Part shown: piece by piece, positions 52,419-62,063 of the stretch
Numbering within the stretch: position 1 is the first letter of the stretch
How the letters are laid out: every line of letters begins with the position of its first letter
The notes under the pieces: model-generated
What the model was told of the DNA's origin: nothing
What the model saw: only the letters and a program-made list of their open reading frames with translations
Databases searched by the model: none
Assembly: GCA_947442505.1 (NCBI GenBank)
Contig: CANEVR010000007.1
Coordinates: forward strand, 1-64,000
Reading direction: 5' to 3'
Length of the DNA: 64,000 nucleotides
Source: Flavobacteriales bacterium
Lineage (GTDB): Bacteria > Bacteroidota > Bacteroidia > Flavobacteriales_D > Sanyastnellaceae
Position numbers and translations under genes: made by a program

Positions 52419-53605
52419 TGGATTACGTTGAGACGTCTTCCAATTTTAGTAAAAGCAGAAACGGCACGATCGATATGCTCTGGTTCGTGAGCTGCAGACA
52501 ATTGAACCCTTATACGCGCTTGTCCTTTGGCTACAACTGGATAGAAGAATCCAATAACATATATTCCTTCTTTCAACAAGGCGTCTGCAAAATCTTGTGC
52601 CAATTTTGCATCGTATAGCATCACGGGAACAATAGCGGATTCTCCATCTTTGATGTCAAATCCGGCGGCCTTGATTCCTGCTTTGAAACGTTGAATATTG
52701 TTTTCCAATTTGTCGCGCAAAGTTGTGGTAGAAGACAATAAGTCAAATACCGCAATGGATGCCCCAACGATGCTTGGCGCCAAACTGTTGGAGAAAAGAT
52801 ACGGACGACTTCTTTGACGAAGCATTTCGATAATCTCTTTTTTGCCAGTGGTAAAACCACCCATCGCTCCACCCAATGCCTTTCCTAAAGTTCCAGTGAT
52901 GATGTCCACTCGGCCCAATACATTGCGCAATTCAACGGATCCTCTTCCAGTGGCTCCAATGAATCCAGTAGCATGACATTCATCTACCATAACCATCGCG
53001 CCGTATTGTTGTGCCAAGTCACAAACTTTATCCAACTGAGCAACAGATCCGTCCATGGAGAATACGCCATCGGTAACAATCAACTTGAAACGGGCATTGG
53101 AAGCTGCTTTGAGTTGCGCCTCCAAATCTTCCATGTTGTTGTTTTTGTATCTGAAACGCTGTGCCTTGCAAAGTCTAACACCATCAATGATTGAGGCGTG
53201 GTTCAACTCGTCACTAATGATGGCATCTTCATCGCCCAATAGCGGTTCAAAAACGCCTCCATTGGCATCAAATGCCGCAGCGTAAAGGATGGTGTCCTCT
53301 GTATGTAAGAATTCAGCTATTTTGCTTTCTAGTGTTTTGTGAATGTCTTGGGTTCCGCATATGAAACGAACACTGGACATGCCGTATCCATGAGTATCTA
53401 TTGCATCCTTAGCCGCTTGAACCACCATGGGATGACTGGATAAGCCAAGATAATTATTGGCGCAAAAATTCAAAACCTCATGACCTTCAGTGGTATTGAT
53501 GACAGCATCTTGAGGTGTTGTGATGATGCGCTCGCGCTTGAAAAGCCCAGCCTCTTGAATGGCCAATAATTCTTTGGCCAAGTATTCTTGCATTGGATAA
53601 CTCAT
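52415..53605 (-). CDS. kbl: Glycine C-acetyltransferase (2-amino-3-ketobutyrate CoA ligase)
   Basis: 396 residues of the PLP-dependent alpha-oxoamine synthase family. NFCANNYLGLSSHPMVVQAA, SVRFICGTQDIHKTLESKIA, VMVDECHATGFIGATGRGS and the PLP lysine region DIITGTLGKALGGAMGGFTT fit Kbl, which interconverts 2-amino-3-oxobutyrate and glycine + acetyl-CoA in threonine breakdown. No threonine dehydrogenase is adjacent. A -7 box sits only five bases before ATG 53605, so the in-frame ATG at 53593 is an equally plausible start. Confidence 0.92.
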   Translation of the reverse strand: MSYPMQEYLAKELLAIQEAGLFKRERIITTPQDAVINTTEGHEVLNFCANNYLGLSSHPMVVQAAKDAIDTHGYGMSSVRFICGTQDIHKTLESKIAEFLHTEDTILYAAAFDANGGVFEPLLGDEDAIISDELNHASIIDGVRLCKAQRFRYKNNNMEDLEAQLKAASNARFKLIVTDGVFSMDGSVAQLDKVCDLAQQYGAMVMVDECHATGFIGATGRGSVELRNVLGRVDIITGTLGKALGGAMGGFTTGKKEIIEMLRQRSRPYLFSNSLAPSIVGASIAVFDLLSSTTTLRDKLENNIQRFKAGIKAAGFDIKDGESAIVPVMLYDAKLAQDFADALLKEGIYVIGFFYPVVAKGQARIRVQLSAAHEPEHIDRAVSAFTKIGRRLNVIQ

Positions 53606-53609
53606 GACA

Positions 53610-53617
53610 CAAAAATA
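53610..53617 (-). promoter_or_regulatory. -7 promoter box TATTTTTG for kbl
   Basis: An exact TAnnTTTG on the minus strand. Transcription would begin at about the first ATG, implying either a leaderless message or use of ATG 53593. Confidence 0.45.
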
Positions 53618-53662
53618 AGTAAATTAAGGTTGAAAAAAGGTTTGAAAAAGACCTTTGCTCGA

Positions 53663-54376
53663 TTAAATCATCAATGATTCGCAGGCTTGCTTTGCCGCAA
53701 CTTGTTCAGCTGCTTTTTTTGAATTTCCTGCTCCTACACCCAAAGAAACTTGATCAATTTTTACAGCAATGGTATACAAACTTGCACCACTGTTTTGTTG
53801 ATGAGAAAGGACATCAAATGTCAGCGTCTTCTTGTTTTTCTGACACCATTCATGCAATCTGCTTTTGGCGTCTACTTCATCATGGATGGTTTCTGTTAAT
53901 CCGTATTGAATGAGGAATTTTAGAATGATGCTTCGGGTGTCATTGTAGCCTTTATCCAGATAAATGGCGCCCACCAAGGCTTCCAGCGCATTGCCGAGCA
54001 TACTCTCATGAATTTCTTGGTTTCCCAATTCAACCTCGAGCATGGATCTGATGCCGATTTTCTCACCAATTCGATTGAGATTTTCCCTGCGGACAACCTT
54101 GCTTTTCATTTTGGTGAGTTCACCTTCTGTTTGGGTTTTGTAGGTGTCAAATAGATAGTGGGCTAGGATTGAATCAAGAATGGTGTCTCCTAAAAATTCA
54201 AGGCGTTCGTTGCTCTGTTTTGTTTTTTTATTGAGTTCATTGAGTGATGAACTGTGGCGGAGCGCTTCACGGTACAACGCAGGTTGACGTGTAGAAATAT
54301 GAAAGGCGCTTCTCAAGAAATTTTGAAGCGCCTTATCTGTTTTTTTAAAAAGTAGAATATCGACTATCCTTCCCAT
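53663..54376 (-). CDS. rnc: Ribonuclease III
   Basis: 237 residues: an endonuclease domain with the signature QSNERLEFLGDTILDSILAH and the second acidic cluster LGNALEALVGAIYLDKGYND, and a C-terminal double-stranded-RNA-binding domain (SRLHEWCQKNKKTLTFDVLS; GAGNSKKAAEQVAAKQACES). It matures rRNA and cleaves structured RNA. It overlaps the fabF 3' end by 13 bp, part of an acpP-fabF-rnc operon usual in Bacteroidota. Confidence 0.95.
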   Translation of the reverse strand: MGRIVDILLFKKTDKALQNFLRSAFHISTRQPALYREALRHSSSLNELNKKTKQSNERLEFLGDTILDSILAHYLFDTYKTQTEGELTKMKSKVVRRENLNRIGEKIGIRSMLEVELGNQEIHESMLGNALEALVGAIYLDKGYNDTRSIILKFLIQYGLTETIHDEVDAKSRLHEWCQKNKKTLTFDVLSHQQNSGASLYTIAVKIDQVSLGVGAGNSKKAAEQVAAKQACESLMI

Positions 54377-55617
54377 TTTTTGAATACTGCGGACGTATTG
54401 TGTCCACCAAATCCAAAGGTATTGCTCATGGCCACGCGAACTTCTCGGGCTTGGGCTTTATTGAAAGTGAAATTCAATTTGGGATCTAACTCAGGATCGG
54501 GATTGGTAAAATTGATGGTGGGAGGAACAATGTTGTTCTTCACAGCCATGATTGTAGCAATGGCTTCAATGGCACCGGCAGCTCCCAACAAATGTCCCGT
54601 CATGGATTTTGTACTAGAGATGTTCAGTTGATAAGCATGTTCACCAAATACATGTTGAATGGCTTTGGCTTCTTGCACATCACCCAATGGCGTAGAAGTT
54701 CCATGAACATTGATGTAATCAATATCTTCAGGTTTGATTTCGGCATCTTCCAATGCAGCGCGCATCACGTTCAATGCGCCCAATCCTTCTGGATGAGGAG
54801 CTGTGATGTGATAAGCGTCTGCGCTCATGCCTCCGCCGATAACCTCAGCGTAAATATTTGCACCTCTTGCCAAAGCATGATCCAATGATTCCAAAATCAA
54901 ACAACCACCTCCTTCACCCAACACAAATCCATCTCTGGTTTGGTCAAATGGTCGAGACGCAGTGCTGAAATTTTCATTGTTTTCAGACAATGCTTTGAGT
55001 GCATTGAATCCACCAACACCGGCCTCTGTAATGGCCGCCTCAGAACCCCCGGTAACAAAAATATCCGCCTTTCCCAGACGAATGTAATTGTAGGAGTCAA
55101 TGATGGCGTTGTTGGACGAAGCACATGCCGAAACAGTGGTGTAATTGGGACCTCTGAACCCATATTGAATGGAGATAAAGCCAGAAGCTATATCTGCAAT
55201 CATTTTGGGAATGAAGAAAGGATTGAAACGGGGTGTTCCATCACCGTGGGCAAAATTGAAACACTCCTGTTGGAATGTATAGAGCCCACCGATGCCTGAA
55301 CCCCAGATAACACCTATTCTGTCTTTGTTTACTTTTTCAAGATCAATACCGCTATCCTCTACAGCTTGCTTGGCCACAACCATGGCATAGTGCGTATAGG
55401 GATCCATTTTTCTAGCTTCCTTTCTTTCAATGTGATCCTCGATGTTAAAACCTTTCAGTTCACAAGCGAAGCGTGTCTTGAATTTTGAAGCGTCAAATCT
55501 TGTAATAAGATTTGCCCCGCTTGTTCCAGCAAGCAGGGCATTCCAATACTCGGGTACTGAATTTCCTAGAGGCGTAAGCGCTCCTAATCCAGTAACAACG
55601 ACCCTTTTTAGTTCCAT
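54364..55617 (-). CDS. fabF: 3-oxoacyl-ACP synthase II (FabF)
   Basis: 417 residues of a condensing enzyme. The catalytic Cys is in YTTVSACASSNNAIIDSYNY (about residue 165); the two histidines are in INVHGTSTPLGDVQEAKAI and SSTKSMTGHLLGAAGAIEAI; FGFGGHNTSAVFKKW closes the fold. It elongates acyl-ACP with malonyl-ACP in fatty acid synthesis. It follows acpP by 25 bases. Confidence 0.96.
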   Translation of the reverse strand: MELKRVVVTGLGALTPLGNSVPEYWNALLAGTSGANLITRFDASKFKTRFACELKGFNIEDHIERKEARKMDPYTHYAMVVAKQAVEDSGIDLEKVNKDRIGVIWGSGIGGLYTFQQECFNFAHGDGTPRFNPFFIPKMIADIASGFISIQYGFRGPNYTTVSACASSNNAIIDSYNYIRLGKADIFVTGGSEAAITEAGVGGFNALKALSENNENFSTASRPFDQTRDGFVLGEGGGCLILESLDHALARGANIYAEVIGGGMSADAYHITAPHPEGLGALNVMRAALEDAEIKPEDIDYINVHGTSTPLGDVQEAKAIQHVFGEHAYQLNISSTKSMTGHLLGAAGAIEAIATIMAVKNNIVPPTINFTNPDPELDPKLNFTFNKAQAREVRVAMSNTFGFGGHNTSAVFKKWEG

Positions 55618-55642
55618 AAGGAAAGGGTAATAATGTTTTTAA

Positions 55643-55876
55643 TTACTTGTTGCTTTCGATGTAATCGATGGCTTGACCAACGGTTACGATTTTCTCAGCT
55701 TGGTCATCTGGAATAGCAATGCTAAATTCCTTTTCGAATTCCATGATCAATTCCACGGTGTCCAAAGAGTCTGCACCCAAATCATTGGTGAAGCTTGCTT
55801 CACGCTTCACATCTGCTTCATCCACACCGAGTTTGTCAACGATGATGGCTGTAACTTTCTTTGCAATTTCTGACAT
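55643..55876 (-). CDS. acpP: Acyl carrier protein
   Basis: 77 residues. The phosphopantetheine attachment serine is Ser37 in [18 protein letters not shown]. It carries growing acyl chains between fatty acid synthase enzymes. It is the first gene of the acpP-fabF-rnc operon and has a promoter box at 55908-55915. Confidence 0.96.
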   Translation of the reverse strand: MSEIAKKVTAIIVDKLGVDEADVKREASFTNDLGADSLDTVELIMEFEKEFSIAIPDDQAEKIVTVGQAIDYIESNK

Positions 55877-55907
55877 ATCTGTCGATTTTTAATTGGTTAA
55901 ACGCGAC

Positions 55908-55915
55908 CAAAAGTA
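55908..55915 (-). promoter_or_regulatory. -7 promoter box TACTTTTG for acpP-fabF-rnc
   Basis: An exact TAnnTTTG on the minus strand, 31 bases before the acpP ATG, with TTTC 17 bases farther upstream as a weak -33 element in an AT-rich stretch. Confidence 0.5.
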
Positions 55916-55980
55916 ATATTTTTTATTGAATTGAAAATTTTTTTTTTCGATTCGGTCATTTTTCTTGAAATATTTGCTCT

Positions 55981-56709
55981 GTGGAAAACGATGCAAGGTT
56001 CAGTAGACAGAGGAATATCCCTTTTTTAGATGCCGCTCAGCAACAGCAATGGAGTAAAAAGAAAATTTTGATTTTGGGTTGTGGTGGCCTTGGTAATGGT
56101 GTTTTAATGAGTTTGGCCAGAATGGGGTTTGAGGATTTTGTATTGATTGACGGCGACAAGGTGGAGTTATCCAATCTTCACCGTCAGTGGATGTTTTCAG
56201 AGGATCAGTTGGGTATTTCCAAAGTAAAGGCAGCTGAAGCTTGGTTGAAATGTTTTGCCCCAAAAGCCCAATGCCTGATCATTGATCAATTTGTTTCGAC
56301 TCATTTTGACGAATCATCCATTCCGGATGATATCGATGTTGTTTTGGACTGCACGGATCAAGTCTCAGCCAAATATTGGACCGAGGGATATTGTAAAAGA
56401 AAAAATATACCCTGGGTAATGGGTTCAGTGGAGCAGTGGGAAGGTCAGGTAAGCGTTTTTGAATATCCAGATGAAAATGGAGTGAAATGGTCCTACTCTC
56501 AGTGGGTCGGTGCTGGATTGAAGGACTATATGGTGGGTTCTTGTGAGCAGCGCGGTGTGTTTCCCCCCGTTGTCCAATGGATTGCTCAAATGCAGGTTTT
56601 GGAAACATGTCGCATATGCAATTCCCTGCCTGTTGCATTCTCCGGGAAAATAGGCTACTGGAATATGTGGACCAATACACACCTGAGTGTTCAATTCAAT
56701 GGTGTCTAA
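55981..56709 (+). CDS. ThiF/HesA-family adenylyltransferase
   Basis: 242 residues of the E1-like family: ILILGCGGLGNGVLMSLARM (nucleotide site), LIDGDKVELSNLHRQWMFSE (D-x-D-x-V-x-x-S-N-L-x-R-Q), VVLDCTDQVSAKYWTEGYCK, and GSCEQRGVFPPVVQWIAQMQ with the candidate catalytic Cys, then TCRICNSL. ThiF-like enzymes adenylate the C-terminal Gly-Gly of a ThiS/MoaD-type sulphur carrier; none is encoded nearby. It starts with GTG at 55981; no ATG precedes the conserved domain. It lies 48 bases before the polysaccharide cluster. Confidence 0.85.
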   Translation: MENDARFSRQRNIPFLDAAQQQQWSKKKILILGCGGLGNGVLMSLARMGFEDFVLIDGDKVELSNLHRQWMFSEDQLGISKVKAAEAWLKCFAPKAQCLIIDQFVSTHFDESSIPDDIDVVLDCTDQVSAKYWTEGYCKRKNIPWVMGSVEQWEGQVSVFEYPDENGVKWSYSQWVGAGLKDYMVGSCEQRGVFPPVVQWIAQMQVLETCRICNSLPVAFSGKIGYWNMWTNTHLSVQFNGV

Positions 56710-56757
56710 AATCCAATTGAAGTTTTTAAGTTTCATGGATTGTCTTTATCATTGTGC

Positions 56758-57933
56758 ATGCGTTGGTTGATTTTGACAGATGGAATAAGTCCCTTTGAAA
56801 TAGGGGGAATGCAAAAGCACAGCTACAATCTTACCAAGCAATTGTTGCTCAATGGAGAAACGGTGACCCTGTTTCATTGTGTGACCCGTTCCAAGAAATT
56901 GCCAACAGCGGACGAAGTTTTTTCAGCCTTGGGATGTGATGAATCGGCGTTGAAATTTTTAACGGTAAAGGCCTTCCCATTTCCAAGCTTGGGAAATATG
57001 CCCGGACATTACATCAGAGAATCTTATTTGTTGAGTTGTCATTATTACCAATCTATTCAAGAAACACTGAGTGAGTTTGACGTTGTGTTTGCGCAAGGAT
57101 TCACTGGATGGAAATTTATAGAGGAAAAAAGAAAAGCAAAGGGCAAAGCTGTGCCTATTATCAATCACTTTCATGGCTTGGAAATGTTTCAAAAAACTTA
57201 TGGTTGGCGCAGTGCCATTCAGAAGTGGATGCTGCATGGTGTAGCCAAATGGAATGTGTGCAATGCTGATGCAACGATTTCTTTGGGTGGAAAAATTACG
57301 GATATCTTATTGCAATTGGGAATACCCGATAACAGGATTTTAACCATTTCAAGCGGAGTAGATGAGAATTGGTTTGTCCAGCAACCTGCTCCCAAAGGAA
57401 GTGTTCCAAAAATTTTATTTGTCGGTAGATATGAGCGAAGGAAAGGGTTGAAGGAGTTGATACGGGCATACAAGTTGGTGCTGAAAAACAAGAAGGAAGT
57501 TCAATTGTCCATCGTGGGCCCCATACCTAATCACCTGAAAGACCATCAATCAGGACTGGAATATTTTGGAGAAGTGAAAGATGAACTTCAGATGAAACGA
57601 ATCATGGATGAGCATCACATATTGATTGTGCCGTCTATCTCAGAGGGCATGCCAACCGTTATTTTGGAAGCCATGTCCAGAGGGCTTGCCATCATTTGCA
57701 CAGATGTCGGTGCCAACAGAGTTATGGTGAACGAAGAGAATGGATGGCTCATTGATCATGTTTCTATTTCGGAGATTTCGCAGCGGTTGCAGAATGTGTT
57801 AGATTTGGATCAGCGCAAACTGAATCAAATGGGATCGACATCATTGGAAAAGGTCAAACAGAATTGGGGTTGGTCAAAAGTTGGATTAAATCATATTAAC
57901 GCCATAGGTGGATTTTTACAGTCGAAAAAATGA
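56758..57933 (+). CDS. Glycosyltransferase, GT4
   Basis: 391 residues. RWLILTDGISPFEIGGMQKH is a typical GT4 N-terminus. The C-terminal donor domain has ILFVGRYERRKGLKELIRAY, LSIVGPIPNHLKDH and ILIVPSISEGMPTVILEAMS (E-x7-E motif, S-E-G-M-P form). It begins the surface-polysaccharide cluster. TTG 56740 opens the frame earlier, but ATG 56758 suits the domain start. Its stop overlaps the next ATG by four bases. Confidence 0.9.
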   Translation: MRWLILTDGISPFEIGGMQKHSYNLTKQLLLNGETVTLFHCVTRSKKLPTADEVFSALGCDESALKFLTVKAFPFPSLGNMPGHYIRESYLLSCHYYQSIQETLSEFDVVFAQGFTGWKFIEEKRKAKGKAVPIINHFHGLEMFQKTYGWRSAIQKWMLHGVAKWNVCNADATISLGGKITDILLQLGIPDNRILTISSGVDENWFVQQPAPKGSVPKILFVGRYERRKGLKELIRAYKLVLKNKKEVQLSIVGPIPNHLKDHQSGLEYFGEVKDELQMKRIMDEHHILIVPSISEGMPTVILEAMSRGLAIICTDVGANRVMVNEENGWLIDHVSISEISQRLQNVLDLDQRKLNQMGSTSLEKVKQNWGWSKVGLNHINAIGGFLQSKK

Positions 57934-59195
57934 AGAATCTTTTCAAGTTTTTTGTTTTTCTCCATATTTTTTTTAGCGCCTTGGTATTGTTTAAAACCCC
58001 GGTTGAGTTTTACCCTGGTTATATTTCTTATGTTTTCTTGCCTTTGTTTTTTGCCAAATATGGTCCCCCGGTTATTCCCCTGATTATCTTTTTGTTCTTT
58101 TATATAGTTGGATTGTTTTTTATACCATCAGAGCTTAATACACTTCAGCAACTCAATAAGGTGTCTTTGGGTTTCTTTTTTTCATTGTCCTTTTTTGATT
58201 ACGTGATGCGTGGTTTTGATTTTGATGTGAAGGAAATTTTTAAGTTTTATGTGAAGTGCGCCATGGTGGTTAGCGTGATTGCGTTGGTTCAATACGTGAC
58301 TTATCAGGTTGGATTTGCACCCGGATACAACTACCGTTGGTTGTTTAATAAATGGGGTGTTATCGTTGGGGAAGGCGGTATCAGAATCAATTCGCTTTTT
58401 TCTGAACCTGCTTATTATGCTTCATCCATGGCGCCTGCTTTTTTTGTAGCGGTTTACAATGTTTTAAACCGCAAATCGCCGGTATTCATAACTGTTTTTC
58501 AGAGTGTGTTGATCATCATGGCTTATCCGTTGACCCGAAGCAGTGTGGGAATGTTTGGTATTGTACTTACATTGATTTTATTGGTGATCAATTCTGGATT
58601 TATTCGTTATGGTTTGATTGCAGCGCCAGTGTTGTTTTTTGGATTTAATTATGCCTATACCAACGTTGTCGATTTCAGAGATCGCGTTGATGGAACCTTT
58701 GAGATTTACAATACAGGTAACGTTTACAGTTATGATATCCACGGAAGTAGTTTTGTATTGTACAATCACACGCACATCGCAACGGAGAATTTTAATGCTC
58801 ATCCCTTGTTTGGAACGGGACTGGGTTCTCACGAAACGGCTTTCAATAATTACTCGCTCACCAATATGCAAGGTGTTGTGGATATTGAGTTCAACAAGGC
58901 GGATGCCAACTCAATGGCGTTGCGACTAATGTCTGAGACAGGACTTGCCGGATTGATGCTCTTTGGTTTGTTTTTTCTTTTGAATTGGCTCATTAAACCT
59001 TTTGCTGTTGATGAAGAATATTGGATCATTAACAATGCTTGTTTCTTGATTATTTCACTTCAGCTGCTGCGTCAAGGCAATTACTATTATTGTGGGTTCC
59101 CTCTTTTTATTTGGTTGTATTATTATTCAAAGAAAAGGAATAAAGAAGAAAAGATTCCTGAGGTGAAAGAATTCAAATTCAAGGCCAATGTCTAG
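57930..59195 (+). CDS. Wzy-like O-antigen polymerase/ligase
   Basis: 421 residues with about ten membrane spans and a large outer loop. NAHPLFGTGLGSHETAFN matches the H/N-P-x-x-G-x-G-x-x motif of O-antigen polymerase/ligase proteins, and REDAN-like NKADANSMALRLMSETGLAG lies at the end of the loop. It probably polymerises glycan repeat units at the periplasmic face. It overlaps the flanking genes by four and eight bases. Confidence 0.85.
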   Translation: MKNLFKFFVFLHIFFSALVLFKTPVEFYPGYISYVFLPLFFAKYGPPVIPLIIFLFFYIVGLFFIPSELNTLQQLNKVSLGFFFSLSFFDYVMRGFDFDVKEIFKFYVKCAMVVSVIALVQYVTYQVGFAPGYNYRWLFNKWGVIVGEGGIRINSLFSEPAYYASSMAPAFFVAVYNVLNRKSPVFITVFQSVLIIMAYPLTRSSVGMFGIVLTLILLVINSGFIRYGLIAAPVLFFGFNYAYTNVVDFRDRVDGTFEIYNTGNVYSYDIHGSSFVLYNHTHIATENFNAHPLFGTGLGSHETAFNNYSLTNMQGVVDIEFNKADANSMALRLMSETGLAGLMLFGLFFLLNWLIKPFAVDEEYWIINNACFLIISLQLLRQGNYYYCGFPLFIWLYYYSKKRNKEEKIPEVKEFKFKANV

Positions 59196-60249
59196 TAAAG
59201 TGGTTTTTCTCATGCGCGAATTGTCGGGTTATTTTGTATCCTGCATTCAGCATTGGAAGGGAACTTTTGAGGGAGAAGTATATGTGGTCTACTGGCCCAT
59301 TCATCAGGACGCGCCATTTCAGTGGCAAATGGATTCCAGTATCCACTGGATGGAGAAATCAGCGTTTTTACAATCACACAATCAAGATGTATTTTGGCAA
59401 AAAACACAACACCTCTTTGTGGCGGGATGGGGAGATGGTGATTACAATGCAATAGTGAAAGGGAATCCAGGTATTTCTAAAACCATTTTGTTTGATACCC
59501 AATGGACGCCTTCGTTGAAAATGCACTTGGGTCGATTTTGGTTGTATTTTAAAATCATTCGACACTTTGAATCAGCATGGGTTCCGGGGAAAAGACAACG
59601 TGATTTGGCAACCAATTTGTTTTTCAAATCGAATCAAATTTTCAGTCATTTTTACGTAGGTGATCAAATGCTTTTCGATCAGCCAAAGATCCATGGTTTT
59701 GAAAGTAAAAATGAGCTGAATATAGTTTTTGCAGGAAGGTTGATTCACGAAAAGGGAATACTTCCTTTGATTCAACAGTTCATAGAAACAATGAATGATG
59801 CGCCCTTGTTGAATTGGCATCTTCACATTTGCGGTACGGGGCCGTTATCCCAGGAATGCCCTTCTCACCCTAGGGTGACCTATCACGGTTTTGTTCAGCC
59901 CAAGGATTTGGCTTTTCTTTTTCAACGAATGGACATTTTTGTTTTGCCTTCATTGTACGAACCATGGGGAGTTGTGGTTCATGAGGCTGCTTTTTCAGGA
60001 TTGCCTTTGATCGTGTCAGATTCGGTTGGTGCTGCAGATGATTTTGTCGCTGATGGGATCAATGGCTGGGTGTTTTCTAGCGGTGATGTGAAAGCAGTGA
60101 TGGATCGTATACGCAAGTTTGATCAGTTATCTTCAGAAGAAAAGCTTGCAATGTCGCAGAAAAGCCGAACATTGGCCAGAAGCATTGTAATGGAAAATTG
60201 GACTACATCAGCCAATCAAATCTTAAATGAAATGCCATGTGCGGAATAG
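59188..60249 (+). CDS. Glycosyltransferase, GT4
   Basis: 353 residues. The donor domain has LNIVFAGRLIHEKGILPLIQ, HLHICGTGPLSQECPSH and IFVLPSLYEPWGVVVHEAAF (E-x7-E), then PLIVSDSVGAADDFVADGIN. The N-terminal domain has a short SSKVVFLMRELSGYFVS start. It acts in the cytoplasm on the same glycan as its neighbours. It overlaps the asnB start by 13 bp. Confidence 0.9.
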   Translation: MSSKVVFLMRELSGYFVSCIQHWKGTFEGEVYVVYWPIHQDAPFQWQMDSSIHWMEKSAFLQSHNQDVFWQKTQHLFVAGWGDGDYNAIVKGNPGISKTILFDTQWTPSLKMHLGRFWLYFKIIRHFESAWVPGKRQRDLATNLFFKSNQIFSHFYVGDQMLFDQPKIHGFESKNELNIVFAGRLIHEKGILPLIQQFIETMNDAPLLNWHLHICGTGPLSQECPSHPRVTYHGFVQPKDLAFLFQRMDIFVLPSLYEPWGVVVHEAAFSGLPLIVSDSVGAADDFVADGINGWVFSSGDVKAVMDRIRKFDQLSSEEKLAMSQKSRTLARSIVMENWTTSANQILNEMPCAE

Positions 60250-62063
60250 CGGGAATCTTTGATCGCCATGCAAAAACAGAAGAGCGTTCATCTTCTCTGC
60301 AAGCCATGATGTCTGCCATGCTGCATCGCGGAAATGATGACAGTGGTATATTTCAAGATGATGCCGTTTCATTGGGCCATCAGCGCTTGTCCATCATTGA
60401 TACCTCGATGGATGGCCATCAGCCCATGTTGTCCGTGGATGAAAATGTTGTCGTGGTTTTTAATGGTGAGATATACAATTACATTGAATTAAAAGAGGAG
60501 CTTTCCTCCAACTATACTTTTAAAACGCAATCGGATACGGAGGTCATCTTGGCAGCCTATCGGCGGGATGGTTTGAACTTTGTGCACCTGTTGAATGGCA
60601 TGTTTGCCATTGCCATTTGGGACAAGGTGAAAGAGAAACTTTTTTTGTTTCGTGATCGATTGGGCGAGAAGCCGTTGTACTATAGTACTATTGAGCATGG
60701 ATTGCTTTTTGCTTCTGAGATTCGGTCCATATTGGCTTCTGGTCAAGTAAAGCGCAAATTGAATCATGAAGCATTGAACACCTATCGGGTGTATCAGACA
60801 GTTTGGAATCCGGATACCATCATTCAAGGTATTCAAGCATTACCACCTGGACATCGGTTTGAAGTGAATGCGGATGGAAAAGTGGCCATTGAATGCTATT
60901 GGAGCTTGAATCAGATTCAACCCGTGAATGAAACATCTCATGCAGAGGCAAAGAAGATGGTTCGTCAGGAATTGGAGCGCAGTGTCTCCTGGCGCATGCG
61001 GGCGGATGTTGATTTTGGTGCTTTTTTATCCGGTGGCTTGGATTCCTCTATCGTGGTGGCCCTCATGGCCAAGCAATCGGAACGCCCCATAAAAACCTTC
61101 TCCATTGCTTTTGAAGAAGAAGAGTTTGATGAAAGTGAATATTCCAATCTCATTGCTTTAAAGTACAAAACAGATCATACCCGTTTGTTGCTTTCACCCA
61201 ATGATTTCTTGAAAAATATTGAACCCGCCTTGAAGGCAATGGACCATCCCTCTTTGGATGGAATCAACAGTTATGTGGTTTCCAAAGTGACCCGTGAAAA
61301 GGGTGTCAAGATGGCCCTTTCGGGTTTGGGTGGCGATGAGTTGTTTGGTGGTTATCCCATTTTTGAAAGGCTTTGCCGATCGGCCTCTTGGAGGAAATTT
61401 TTACCGCAATTGAAAAACATTCCTGGATTTTCCTTCATCAAAAACCGTTGGAACATCATTCAGCAAGAAAAGATTCAAACCATGGTCTCCAAGGGGAAAT
61501 GGGAAAGTTCGTTTTTGTATGCCTTGGATCGAAGCGTATTACCTGCTCAATTTCCTTTGCCTTTCGATAATAACTTTTGGTCAGATTCTCCCAAGACACA
61601 TTTGATGCGCAGTCTTTCCATTGCCGAAATGAAGTCGTATATGCAACATGTTTTGCTTCGCGATGCCGATCAAATGAGCATGGCCAGCACGTTGGAAGTG
61701 CGTGTCCCATTGATTGATCACCAATTGGTGGAGAAAGTAATTGCCCTCCCAGATGCATTGAAGCGAGGAAAGTACCCTAAGCAGTTGCTTATCGATTCAT
61801 GTAAGGATCTTATTCCTGAAAGTATTTATAACCGAAAGAAAAAAGGTTTTGCCTTTCCTTGGAAAGCATGGATGCGCGGGCCATTGCGCGATTTTTGTGG
61901 TCAACACTTACAACGCATTGCGGGTCAAGAGGAAATAATTGATTTGTCTTTAATGACAAAGTGGGAAGGGTTTGTGAATGGCTCGGATGCTTATCCTTGG
62001 AATTATTTCTGGCATTGGATTGTCTTATCTTATTGGATGGAGGAGAACAACATTGAGTGGTAG
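60237..62063 (+). CDS. asnB: Asparagine synthetase B, glutamine-hydrolysing
   Basis: 608 residues. Cys2 in MCGIAGIFDRHAK is the glutaminase nucleophile; VVVFNGEIYNYIELKEEL and FLFRDRLGEKPLYY follow. The synthetase PP-loop is AFLSGGLDSSIVVALMA, and MALSGLGGDELFGGYP is the second loop. It may make free asparagine or, given the cluster, amidate a sugar carboxylate; Bacteroidota glycan loci often carry such an AsnB. It is embedded between overlapping glycosyltransferases. Confidence 0.93.
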   Translation: MCGIAGIFDRHAKTEERSSSLQAMMSAMLHRGNDDSGIFQDDAVSLGHQRLSIIDTSMDGHQPMLSVDENVVVVFNGEIYNYIELKEELSSNYTFKTQSDTEVILAAYRRDGLNFVHLLNGMFAIAIWDKVKEKLFLFRDRLGEKPLYYSTIEHGLLFASEIRSILASGQVKRKLNHEALNTYRVYQTVWNPDTIIQGIQALPPGHRFEVNADGKVAIECYWSLNQIQPVNETSHAEAKKMVRQELERSVSWRMRADVDFGAFLSGGLDSSIVVALMAKQSERPIKTFSIAFEEEEFDESEYSNLIALKYKTDHTRLLLSPNDFLKNIEPALKAMDHPSLDGINSYVVSKVTREKGVKMALSGLGGDELFGGYPIFERLCRSASWRKFLPQLKNIPGFSFIKNRWNIIQQEKIQTMVSKGKWESSFLYALDRSVLPAQFPLPFDNNFWSDSPKTHLMRSLSIAEMKSYMQHVLLRDADQMSMASTLEVRVPLIDHQLVEKVIALPDALKRGKYPKQLLIDSCKDLIPESIYNRKKKGFAFPWKAWMRGPLRDFCGQHLQRIAGQEEIIDLSLMTKWEGFVNGSDAYPWNYFWHWIVLSYWMEENNIEW

